Assembly (NCBI GenBank): GCA_934100165.1
Contig: CAKOPN010000001.1
Location: 124,001-188,000 of the forward strand
From: an uncultured Bacilli bacterium
GTDB lineage: Bacteria; Bacillota_I; Bacilli_A; RF39; UBA660
DNA: 64,000 bases
Direction: 5' to 3'
The position numbers and the translations under genes were made by a program. The notes beneath the pieces are model-generated. The model was not told the origin of the DNA, searched no databases, and was given only the letters and a program-made list of their open reading frames with translations. Shown here in pieces: positions 1 through 7,279 of the stretch (its first letter is position 1; each line of letters opens with the position of its first letter).

Positions 1-123
1 TTCATACTATTCATTCCTTTCTATTTTACAGTAATCATAATAAATAGCCAATGCTACAAAAGGTATCAGCGGATTACCAACGTTAAGATTGTACCACAAG
101 CCATTATATATTGCAACACTTTT
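1..123 (-). other. Possible small gene remnant and the start of an edge gene
   Basis: Reading leftwards, one frame is open from about 123 to a TAG at 7-9. It encodes about 38 residues ending in a hydrophobic run (NPLIPFVALAIYY) and a charged tail (CKIERNE). It has no ATG, GTG or good TTG start with a ribosome site, so it may be the 3' remnant of a membrane-protein gene, or spurious. An AAAGG site at 16-20 followed by ATG at 3-5 looks like the start of another minus-strand gene lying outside the window. Confidence is low. Confidence 0.25.
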
Positions 124-130
124 TTAATTG

Positions 131-814
131 TTAGGCTAAAAGTATATTTTTTACAATACTATCAATTCTGTCAGTTTTATTTTGAATAAACTCCTCTTTA
201 ATCTTTTCATAGTTTTCTTTAACTGTAGAAACAACTTTTTTAACTTTTGGATTTAACTCTTTACCATCAAGTGTTTCTATTATCATGTCTAAATTATTAA
301 GTTTAGTATATTTACCATAATTGTTTGTTCTTATATAAGTATCATATAAGTTTTTAAATGAAATAATTCCTATGTTATCGAATCTTTCATCTTCAAGTAT
401 CTTGGCGGTTGTATAAATATAACTATTTTTAATTGATTTATCAAGGATTGTTTCTCCATAGTTATTTTTAATATTTGGAAGAAAATCCTTATTTTTCTTT
501 AGTGTTTTTATTATATCCACTACATTAACATAATTCATAGCAACTAATATATGAGCGAATGTATCACCATCATTGTTTTGATGATTTATATCCCATCTTT
601 TATCTTTCATATGTTTTAGCACTACATCATAGCAACCTTTTTTCAAAAGTCGCATTAGGATACTGTTCCCTTGATTATCTGTAACATTTATATCAAATGT
701 TTTTCTAGATAATATTTTGTCTATTAAATAAATGTGTTCCTCTTTGAGCAACTCAAAAATCAGGGACGGATCCTCATCACAAGCAATTATCGCTTTTGTT
801 TCATCATAAAACAT
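131..814 (-). CDS. Ankyrin-repeat-like protein
   Basis: This 227-residue protein has no signal peptide and no membrane segment. At least three degenerate ankyrin-type units are visible. Each has an N-x-x-G-(N/D/E)-(S/T) turn followed by hydrophobic helix pairs: DNQGNSILMRLL near residue 46, NNDGDTFAHILV near 80, and NNYGETILDKSI near 118. The C-terminal third is lysine-rich and helical. The start is supported by an AGGTG site upstream of ATG. Ankyrin repeats normally mediate protein-protein binding; no enzymatic domain is visible and the partner is unknown. It is a monocistronic minus-strand gene in a region of small accessory genes. The repeat assignment is by eye and moderately secure. Confidence 0.6.
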   Translation of the reverse strand: MFYDETKAIIACDEDPSLIFELLKEEHIYLIDKILSRKTFDINVTDNQGNSILMRLLKKGCYDVVLKHMKDKRWDINHQNNDGDTFAHILVAMNYVNVVDIIKTLKKNKDFLPNIKNNYGETILDKSIKNSYIYTTAKILEDERFDNIGIISFKNLYDTYIRTNNYGKYTKLNNLDMIIETLDGKELNPKVKKVVSTVKENYEKIKEEFIQNKTDRIDSIVKNILLA

Positions 815-923
815 AATTAACTACACCTCTTCTTACACGTGACATTTTTATATTCTATCAAAAAGAAGAGATTTTGTCAAATTGCAAAAAGTCTCTCCTA
901 GTCCACCTAGTAATTTATTAAGT

Positions 924-1367
924 TTATTCTGAATCACATATCAAATCAGGATTTTTGTTATCATATTTAATAGTTATTGTCTTAAGTGCAAAGTCTTTTT
1001 CTACCTTTATATCATATATAATTGTGTTTGTACTCTCTACATAATAAAAGATTTTATTCTTGCAGTTATATCTAGTAAGGGTAGATAAATAATCTTCAAA
1101 ATATTTCTTTACATATTGGGATTTTCTAAGGGTTTTAAATTCAAGAGTCTTACCATCATCTTTAACAAAAAAAGAAAAAATTGGTATATCAAGAGAAATC
1201 TTACTTGTCTTGTATTGTTCCCTAAAAAATGTTCTATTACAAAGAAGAATCAAAAGAAAAACAAACAATATAATAACGATTATAACTTCTATTTTATATT
1301 CGCGTCGGATTCTTTCTTTTTCTTTTTTTGAAATTTTTTTACTTTTTTTATTATCTTTCTCATCCAT
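924..1367 (-). CDS. Small single-pass membrane protein, unknown
   Basis: A 147-residue protein. It has a lysine/glutamate-rich N-terminus (residues 1-26), one strong membrane helix (about 28-45, rich in Ile, Val, Phe and Leu) and a soluble C-terminal domain of about 100 residues. The positive-inside rule puts the short N-terminus in the cytoplasm and the C-terminal part outside. GGTGAT upstream of the ATG supports the start. I do not recognise the family. The extracytoplasmic part has alternating hydrophobic positions typical of beta strands, and its single nearby cysteines do not suggest a lipobox. It is divergent from the following plus-strand gene. Confidence 0.55.
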   Translation of the reverse strand: MDEKDNKKSKKISKKEKERIRREYKIEVIIVIILFVFLLILLCNRTFFREQYKTSKISLDIPIFSFFVKDDGKTLEFKTLRKSQYVKKYFEDYLSTLTRYNCKNKIFYYVESTNTIIYDIKVEKDFALKTITIKYDNKNPDLICDSE

Positions 1368-1422
1368 TAAAAATCACCTATCTTATATATGTATTATATA
1401 ATAACGATTACACAAAAACAAG

Positions 1423-1450
1423 TTTACATTTTTTATTAGTGTGTTAGAAT
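1423..1450 (+). promoter_or_regulatory. Sigma-A-type promoter for the HipA-like gene
   Basis: TTTACA at 1423-1428, a 16-nt spacer and TAGAAT at 1445-1450 lie just upstream of an AAAGGAGG ribosome site and the ATG at 1476. Confidence 0.55.
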
Positions 1451-1475
1451 ATACTGTTATAAAGGAGGATTTTGT

Positions 1476-2285
1476 ATGAATATAGACAATTTAATATTAC
1501 CAGAGACAACTATAACAAAGTTTTCCTCTAAACTAACTAGTCCTTACAAACTTTCTAGAACTCTTAGAATTAGAAAAGAAATTGTAACTCTTTGGAATAA
1601 TTGGCATGAAATAGATGGCTCTTGGTATTATTTCAAGGATTTTGATAATTATCCAGACCCAACTTCTAACTTTATAAATGAGCTAATTGGGGAATATTTA
1701 TCTCTTTACCTAGATATTCCTTCTGTGCATTATAAAATTGGTAAAGCAGATGATAAGTATGGGTTGTTATCATTATATTTTAGAGATAAGAAAAATAGAT
1801 ATATTGATCCACGTAACATTGGGTTATATGCAAATTATAATGATTTGAGCAATTTAGAAAAAATTAGAAGTTACTGTAAAAACGAAAATAATTTCAAAGC
1901 GGTTGTAAATGAGTTATCAAAAATGATAGCAATTGATTTGTACATGGGTCAAACAGATAGAACTAGTAATAATTTTGTGTTTCAGAAAAATAAAGATGGG
2001 CTTCACCTAGCCCCTTTATATGATTTTGAGAATTCTTTTCTAACTCCAAGGAGTATATATGAACCAATATCATATAATGCCGCATGTCTTTTTACCATAA
2101 AGCTCAAACATAAAGAAGAAATTAAAAAGCATCCAGAAATAGAAGAATATCTTAATAGATTGTTATCTTTAGATATTGAAAAGGTTTTAAGTGACATTGA
2201 GAAATCTTTTAAAATAGATATACCAAAAGAAAGAGTTAATGCTTATAAAAATTATGTAGAAAAAAGAAAGAAACTGTTATTGTAA
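1476..2285 (+). CDS. HipA-fold kinase-like protein
   Basis: A 269-residue protein. The segment MGQTDRTSNNFVF (about residues 157-169) followed by LAPLYDFENSF (about 178-188) matches the catalytic loop and the metal-binding motif of HipA/CtkA-type kinases: the D-x4-N catalytic pair, then the Asp of the DFG equivalent. These kinases phosphorylate proteins such as glutamyl-tRNA synthetase, or act as effectors. Here there is no HipB-type antitoxin gene beside it and no N-terminal HipA extension, so it looks like a solitary, compact version. The ribosome site AAAGGAGG is strong. The protein is cytoplasmic, with no membrane segments. The kinase fold is likely; the substrate and any toxin role are unknown. 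Confidence 0.65.
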   Translation: MNIDNLILPETTITKFSSKLTSPYKLSRTLRIRKEIVTLWNNWHEIDGSWYYFKDFDNYPDPTSNFINELIGEYLSLYLDIPSVHYKIGKADDKYGLLSLYFRDKKNRYIDPRNIGLYANYNDLSNLEKIRSYCKNENNFKAVVNELSKMIAIDLYMGQTDRTSNNFVFQKNKDGLHLAPLYDFENSFLTPRSIYEPISYNAACLFTIKLKHKEEIKKHPEIEEYLNRLLSLDIEKVLSDIEKSFKIDIPKERVNAYKNYVEKRKKLLL

Positions 2286-2300
2286 AAAGTTTATGGCAAT

Positions 2301-2325
2301 AAAAAAACCTTGAATTTTCAAGGTT
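2301..2325 (-). terminator. Intrinsic terminator after tRNA-Ser
   Basis: The inverted repeat AACCTTGAA (2306-2314) / TTCAAGGTT (2317-2325) is followed on the minus strand by a run of seven T (2301-2307). It ends the tRNA-Ser transcript and may also help stop the convergent HipA-like gene. Confidence 0.7.
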
Positions 2326-2335
2326 AATTCATATA

Positions 2336-2427
2336 TGGCGGAGACAGAGGGATTTGAACCCTCGCACCAGTTGCCCGGTCTACACCCTTAGCAGGGGCGC
2401 CTCTTCAGCCTACTTGAGTATGTCTCC
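2336..2427 (-). tRNA. tRNA-Ser(GCT)
   Basis: On the minus strand, GGAGACA (5') pairs with TGTCTCC, followed by G and an encoded CCA at the 3' end. The long variable arm is typical of class II serine tRNAs. The anticodon loop contains GCT flanked by the stem CCCCT/AGGGG. The T-arm carries GGTTCAAATCC. Confidence 0.93.
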
Positions 2428-2492
2428 ATATTTCGCCTGACTAGTTAATTATACAATAAACACTTACAAATAGTCAACTGTAAAATGAAATT

Positions 2493-2514
2493 AGGGAGAA
2501 TTTTAAATCTCCCT
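2493..2514 (-). terminator. Hairpin downstream of the holin gene
   Basis: AGGGAGA (2493-2499) pairs with TCTCCCT (2508-2514), just after the holin-like stop codon. The T-rich tail on the minus strand is interrupted, so it is a moderate terminator. Confidence 0.5.
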
Positions 2515-2518
2515 ATTA

Positions 2519-2767
2519 TTATTTCTTAAGCGTCTTTTTGGACAAATCATAAATCCCACCTGCAGAAAACGCAGACATAACACATGTTATTATGGAAACT
2601 ACGATGTTATCTTCTATTCCAGCAAAGAAACAAAGAATTCCAGAAACAATACCCACGATTAGATTTTGAAGTGGTATGTTTTTTTTCGTACAAATATTTG
2701 TACTTTTACATATTGCTCCAAGAACTAAAGTAGTGAACATTACTATACTAGCAACGGAAAGTGTCAT
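2519..2767 (-). CDS. Orphan phage-holin-like membrane protein (Hol44-like)
   Basis: An 82-residue protein with an N-terminal membrane helix (about 5-20), a short charged loop (about 21-33), then two more hydrophobic segments (about 36-50 and 54-70) and a lysine-rich tail. Residues IVGIVSGILCFF and the closing SAFSAGGIYDLSKKT resemble the Hol44 / holin superfamily V pattern, in which the last helix has a small-residue GxxxG-like face ending in a basic tail. Holins form membrane pores that release endolysins. No endolysin or other phage gene is adjacent, so it is either a domesticated remnant or serves another export or permeability role. AGAGGTGAT before the ATG supports the start. Confidence 0.55.
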   Translation of the reverse strand: MTLSVASIVMFTTLVLGAICKSTNICTKKNIPLQNLIVGIVSGILCFFAGIEDNIVVSIITCVMSAFSAGGIYDLSKKTLKK

Positions 2768-2865
2768 ATAATCACCTCTTTCAAACTACCTTCTAACTTA
2801 ATATATGAAAGTTCAAAAGATTTAATTATTATATATGAACCATAAAAAGAAAAAAAAAAAAATTA

Positions 2866-2893
2866 AACAAAAAACTGGACTAAAGTCCAGTTT
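2866..2893 (-). terminator. Intrinsic terminator after tRNA-Lys
   Basis: AAACTGGAC (2872-2880) pairs with GTCCAGTTT (2885-2893). The minus-strand product continues into a T-rich run. Confidence 0.7.
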
Positions 2894-2904
2894 ATTTACA
2901 AACT

Positions 2905-2980
2905 TGGTGGGGCGTTAGGGATTCGAACCCTAGACCCACTGATTAAGAGTCAGTTGCTCTACCAACTGAGCTAACGCCCC
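2905..2980 (-). tRNA. tRNA-Lys(CTT)
   Basis: On the minus strand, GGGGCG pairs with CGCCCC, then A and an encoded CCA. The anticodon stem ACTGA/TCAGT encloses the loop CTCTTAA, giving anticodon CTT. The D-arm contains AGCTCAGTTGG and the T-arm GGTTCGAATCC. Confidence 0.93.
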
Positions 2981-3083
2981 ACGAATTGAATTACTAATCA
3001 AGTATAGCACAAAACTTAAAAAATGCAAACACTATTTTTCTAAAAAGTAGCAAAAAATAACAATATATATGCTAATAAAAGAA

Positions 3084-3112
3084 AAAACTACTCGGAAATA
3101 CTAAGTAGTTTT
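3084..3112 (-). terminator. Terminator of uppP
   Basis: AAAACTACT (3084-3092) pairs with AGTAGTTTT (3104-3112), followed by T-rich sequence on the minus strand, just past the uppP stop. Confidence 0.6.
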
Positions 3113-3141
3113 ATATCTTTATTAACACTTTGCTTAGCTTC

Positions 3142-3948
3142 TTATATACATAAATATATAAGTACACCAATACCTAATACTAATCTATACCACATAAATA
3201 CCTTAAAGTCATTACTACGTAAATATTTAAGTAAAAACCTAATACATAAAATTCCTATTATAAAAGATATAACAATACCTACTAATAATATAGAAATATT
3301 ACTAGCTATAATAGAAAAATCTACTTTTATAAGTTGTAAAACAACTGCGCCCATAACAACCGGAAGCGATAAGTAAAATGAAAATTTTGCGGCATCTTCT
3401 CTTTCCAAATGAAGTGCTCTTCCTGCTGCAATAGTAGTTCCACTTCTAGAAAATCCTGGAATAAGTGCAAACACCTGACTACATCCTATTATTAAGGCAT
3501 CTTTTAGAGTCATATCCTTAATCTCTTTCTCACGAGGGCATTTCTTATCTACAAGATATATTATTACTCCCATAACAATAAGTGCTATAGCAATTAAGTA
3601 ATATTTTTCTCTTATTATATTGTCTATTACATCTTCAAATAGAACACCTGCTAATGCAGCTGGAACAGTGGCAGCAATTAAGTACCACATAATCTTACCA
3701 TCTTTATCTTTAACTCCCTTAGTAAAGCCTTTTATAGCCATATTAAGGAAGTCCTTAAAGAAAAATACTATTATTGCTAATGCTGTTCCCAAATGAAGTG
3801 CAATATCAAACGTAAGACCTAAATCACCAGAAATGACATCTTTTCCAATACCAAACACTTCTCTAAAAATTATTAAATGCGCAGATGACGAAATTGGCAA
3901 AAATTCTGCTATACCTTGAATTATTGCCAAAATTATAACTGAAATCAT
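3142..3948 (-). CDS. uppP: Undecaprenyl-diphosphatase
   Basis: A 268-residue polytopic membrane protein of the BacA/UppP family. It dephosphorylates undecaprenyl pyrophosphate to recycle the lipid carrier for peptidoglycan and other wall polymers, and raised dosage gives bacitracin tolerance. Both family signatures are present: GIAEFLPISSSAHL near residues 12-25 and PGFSRSGTT near 163-171, with multiple hydrophobic segments and the usual length. AGAGGTG upstream of the ATG supports the start. It stands alone between tRNA-Lys and the lon operon. Bacitracin resistance functions may be shared with the Bce-like transporter module at about 52-57 kb, but there is no genetic linkage. Confidence 0.95.
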   Translation of the reverse strand: MISVIILAIIQGIAEFLPISSSAHLIIFREVFGIGKDVISGDLGLTFDIALHLGTALAIIVFFFKDFLNMAIKGFTKGVKDKDGKIMWYLIAATVPAALAGVLFEDVIDNIIREKYYLIAIALIVMGVIIYLVDKKCPREKEIKDMTLKDALIIGCSQVFALIPGFSRSGTTIAAGRALHLEREDAAKFSFYLSLPVVMGAVVLQLIKVDFSIIASNISILLVGIVISFIIGILCIRFLLKYLRSNDFKVFMWYRLVLGIGVLIYLCI

Positions 3949-3993
3949 AAAACACCTCTTTCTATGTTACTATGATTATATCATTTAATTATT

Positions 3994-4842
3994 TTATTTA
4001 TTAAATAATTTTTTAATTTTACGTCTTATTCCGTAAACATTTGTATTATTTTCTTCTTTTTCATCAAGTTTAGCAAGTTTTTTAAGAGTTTTTTTAGCAA
4101 GTTTTCTATAGCTTTTATTATTGTATTCACCAGATACATTTTCAAGACTAATTGGTGCAACATTCAATGAAACATCTATAACTTCTCTAACAAATGATTT
4201 GAATTCATCATTCTTCTCAAAAGAGCCAGAAGATAAAAGATAGTTCGCAGTAACTAAAAACCAAGGATCATAGCAAAACTTCATAGATTCATGATCTTCA
4301 TAATATTTGTTAACTGCTTTTCTAAGCATTTCTTCATCTTTTCCATTTTTAGAAGCTAAAGAAATAGAGCGAAGGTAATTTGTATACTCATCTTTTGATA
4401 CATCGGCTAAGTTAACATCTTCTAGCTTTTCAGCTGTTTCTTTAATATTTTTTATAATATTTTCGAATTTATCAAATGGTCTAAAATAAGTTACACCAAG
4501 ATCATCTCCAAAAACATATTTTGCTTGTTCACTATCTTCTTCAGCTTTAGTATATCCTACGCTTTTCTCGCGTCTCATATTCTCTCTTATTTCATGATCA
4601 AGTTCTAAAGTTCTTCCCTTATCATATTCAGCATTACATCTTAGAAACTTGTCTATTTTATCATACTTTGAAAGTATAATAATTGGATATAAACGTCTGT
4701 TTACAAATATTCTAGAAAAAGTATCTAGAAATACCTCATACCCTTCTGGACTACTACCATATTTTTCTGTTAGTTCTTCAACACTTAAGTTATTGATATC
4801 ATCTTTAATTATAAGATTCTCCAAAACCCTTTTAAGTTCCAT
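3994..4842 (-). CDS. Conserved unknown protein coupled to lon
   Basis: A 282-residue soluble protein I do not recognise. It is highly charged (Lys/Glu), mostly helical, and ends in a strongly basic tail (residues about 240-282, rich in KKL and KKLF). Its ATG (4840-4842) overlaps the lon stop codon by one base (TAATG), so translation is very likely coupled to lon and the product may be made in fixed proportion to the protease. It could be a lon-associated substrate adaptor or simply a co-transcribed helper; neither is demonstrated. No membrane segment, nucleotide-binding motif or cysteine cluster is visible. Confidence 0.6.
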   Translation of the reverse strand: MELKRVLENLIIKDDINNLSVEELTEKYGSSPEGYEVFLDTFSRIFVNRRLYPIIILSKYDKIDKFLRCNAEYDKGRTLELDHEIRENMRREKSVGYTKAEEDSEQAKYVFGDDLGVTYFRPFDKFENIIKNIKETAEKLEDVNLADVSKDEYTNYLRSISLASKNGKDEEMLRKAVNKYYEDHESMKFCYDPWFLVTANYLLSSGSFEKNDEFKSFVREVIDVSLNVAPISLENVSGEYNNKSYRKLAKKTLKKLAKLDEKEENNTNVYGIRRKIKKLFNK

Positions 4843-7151
4843 TATTTTTTCCCTCTCTTTATATCATTATATATATCTATATAATCATTAACTAAAACAA
4901 ATTTAATATTTTCTTTTATATTATCAGGAATATCTTTTAAATCCTTTTCATTTTCTTTAGGTATGTATATTTTGTTAATCATTGCGCGATATGCACCAAT
5001 AACCTTCTCTTTTAAACCTCCAATAGGTAAAACTCTACCAGTTAGAGTAATTTCTCCAGTCATACTAATTCTTGATGATATAGGTCTATTAGTAAATAAA
5101 CTAATTAAAGCGGTAGTAAGTGCTACTCCTGCCGATGGCCCTTCCTTTTGAATTGCTCCTTCAGGAACGTGTATATGAATTGATTTGTTTTCAAGCTTAT
5201 CAAGGTTTACACCAAATTTATCACTATTAGCCTTAATATAGTCAAAAGCTATTTTAGCAGATTCTTGCATAACCTCACCAAGAGAGCCTGTAAGAATAAG
5301 TTCTTCTTTTCCTTTAAACATTGCTGTTTCTATAGGAAGTATATCCCCACCATAAATAGTATAAGCCATACCATTTACAATACCTATTCTCTCAGTATCT
5401 TTGTTATCATTGTAAAGATATTTTTTAATTCCTAAATATTTTTCGAGATCATCTGAATCAATAGAATATTTTTTCTTATCTTTGTCTACTACAATTCTTT
5501 TAACAATCTTTCTAAGTATTGTTGAAATTAGTCTATCTAGTTCTCTTACACCAGACTCCTTAGTATAATTTCTAATTAAAGTAAGTATCGCATCATCTGT
5601 AAAAGTAACTTCATGTGGTTTTAAACCATGCTCTTTAAGAGAATTTACTATTAAATAATTCTTAGCAATATCTAACTTTTCAAACTCTGTATAAGATGAA
5701 AGTTCTATTATCTCAAGTCTATCTTTTAATTCTTCCGGAATTTGTGATAAATAATTAGCTGTAGCTATAAACATAACATTACTTAAATCAAATTCCTCTT
5801 CTATATAGTGATCAACAAAATACTTGTTTTGTTCTTTATCCAAAACTTCAAGTAAACTTGATGCTGGATCACCTTTAATGTCTTTTGTCATCTTATCAAT
5901 TTCATCGATAATAAATACAGGATTTGTAGTCCCTGCTTTCTTCATTCCTTGAATAATAAGACCTGGAGCAGATCCAATATAAGCTCTTCTATGGCCAATT
6001 ATTTCTGCTTCATCATTTATTCCACCAACGGATATTTTTGTAACTTTTCTGTTTAAACTTTTTGCGATATTCTTAGCAAATGTTGTTTTACCAACACCAG
6101 GTGGTCCTACTAAACATATAATAGGGCTTCTTAAGTTATTAGTATTTTGCTTTACTGCCAAATATTCAATAACTCTATCCTTAACATTTTCAAGTCCGTA
6201 GTGAGTGCTGTCAAGTATCTCTCTTACCTTCTTCAAATCTTTTCTATCTTCTGTATAGTTATTCCATGGCAAGTTTAAAAGCCAATCTATATAAGTTCTA
6301 ATCATTCCTGTTTCTGGTGAAGAATAATTAGACATAGAATACTTATTAAGTTCTACTAAAAGTTTATCTTTTACTTTCTTTGGAGCATCAAGAACATTTA
6401 TCTTATCTTTTAAGATCTCTGTTTCATTTTGTTCTTCTTCTCCAAGTTCTTCTCTTATTGCTTTGATTTTTTCTTTTAACACAAATTCTTTTTGTGATTG
6501 TTCAAGTCCCATTGCAACGCTTGCTTCTATTTTTTGCTCTAATCTTAATATTTCTATATCTTTGTTTATATCATCTAAGATCATTTTTACTCTTGATGTA
6601 GAAGAAGCTTCTTTTAAATATTCTAACTTTCTATCTAAAGTTATAGGTAAGTAAAGTACTACTACATCAGTAAGTTTATCAATGTTACTAATTCCAGCTG
6701 TTTGTGAAAGTATTGTATTTGACATATAAGGAACTTCTCTTACATATACATCTATATGTTTATTAAGTGCTCTTACATAAGCCATTTCTTCTTTCACAGA
6801 AAGTTCTTCTTCTGAAACAGTACTATATAAAGCCTCATAAATACCATCATCTTTAGAGTAAGCATATACTTTAGCACGCTTTTCTCCTAACAAGATAATT
6901 CTTGTTTTTCCATTTGGCATATCAAGTTTCATTTTGACTTTCCCAACTATTCCAAAGTTAGGGAGTTCTTCTATTTCAGGATCAGTTTCTAAGCTATCCT
7001 TAGGATTTACTATTAAAATACTACTTTCATAACAAGACTCAGATAAAGAAAGAAGCTTCTTGTCTTCTTCCTTATCAAATTCTATTCTTATCTCGTTATA
7101 AGGAAATAATACCATATTTTTTAAAAGTAACACTGGCAAGTTGCTCTTCAT
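4842..7151 (-). CDS. lon: ATP-dependent Lon protease (LonA type)
   Basis: About 769 residues, the normal size for bacterial LonA. The order is an N-terminal substrate-binding domain (about 1-190), a coiled helical region, an AAA+ module with Walker A GPPGVGKTT and Walker B VFIIDEIDK, and a C-terminal Ser-Lys protease. The serine lies in EGPSAGVALTTA and the catalytic lysine in GLKEKVIGA. Lon degrades misfolded and regulatory proteins in the cytoplasm. A GTG at 7161-7163 lies inside the Shine-Dalgarno site AGGAGGTG, so I place the start at the ATG 7149-7151. A recognisable promoter lies upstream and a conserved unknown gene overlaps its stop. Heat-shock CIRCE or CtsR-like repeats were not seen. 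Confidence 0.96.
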   Translation of the reverse strand: MKSNLPVLLLKNMVLFPYNEIRIEFDKEEDKKLLSLSESCYESSILIVNPKDSLETDPEIEELPNFGIVGKVKMKLDMPNGKTRIILLGEKRAKVYAYSKDDGIYEALYSTVSEEELSVKEEMAYVRALNKHIDVYVREVPYMSNTILSQTAGISNIDKLTDVVVLYLPITLDRKLEYLKEASSTSRVKMILDDINKDIEILRLEQKIEASVAMGLEQSQKEFVLKEKIKAIREELGEEEQNETEILKDKINVLDAPKKVKDKLLVELNKYSMSNYSSPETGMIRTYIDWLLNLPWNNYTEDRKDLKKVREILDSTHYGLENVKDRVIEYLAVKQNTNNLRSPIICLVGPPGVGKTTFAKNIAKSLNRKVTKISVGGINDEAEIIGHRRAYIGSAPGLIIQGMKKAGTTNPVFIIDEIDKMTKDIKGDPASSLLEVLDKEQNKYFVDHYIEEEFDLSNVMFIATANYLSQIPEELKDRLEIIELSSYTEFEKLDIAKNYLIVNSLKEHGLKPHEVTFTDDAILTLIRNYTKESGVRELDRLISTILRKIVKRIVVDKDKKKYSIDSDDLEKYLGIKKYLYNDNKDTERIGIVNGMAYTIYGGDILPIETAMFKGKEELILTGSLGEVMQESAKIAFDYIKANSDKFGVNLDKLENKSIHIHVPEGAIQKEGPSAGVALTTALISLFTNRPISSRISMTGEITLTGRVLPIGGLKEKVIGAYRAMINKIYIPKENEKDLKDIPDNIKENIKFVLVNDYIDIYNDIKRGKK

Positions 7152-7184
7152 TCTGGGGTACACCTCCTTAAAATTATGCTTTCT

Positions 7185-7213
7185 ATTATAACTTTTACAT
7201 AAACAAAAAGCAA
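7185..7213 (-). promoter_or_regulatory. Promoter of lon
   Basis: On the minus strand, TTGCTT (7213-7208), a 17-nt spacer and TATAAT (7190-7185) lie about 35 nt before the lon start. Confidence 0.6.
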
Positions 7214-7214
7214 C

Positions 7215-7239
7215 AAAAAAGACAACATTTTACATTGCC
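7215..7239 (-). terminator. Terminator of the hisS-aspS operon
   Basis: Reading the minus strand, GGCAAT (7239-7234) pairs with GTTGTC (7226-7221), followed by six T (7220-7215). It lies about 40 nt past the aspS stop and partly overlaps the lon -35 region. Confidence 0.5.
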
Positions 7240-7279
7240 TTTTTATGCCTTTTATCCCCTGTAAAATTCTAAATTATAT

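Noticed and set aside
1476..2285. HipBA toxin-antitoxin pair
   Set aside because: No HipB-like helix-turn-helix gene flanks the kinase-like gene on either side.
2336..2980. Prophage or integrated element between tRNA-Ser and tRNA-Lys
   Set aside because: Only a holin-like gene is present; no integrase, att duplication or other phage gene was seen.
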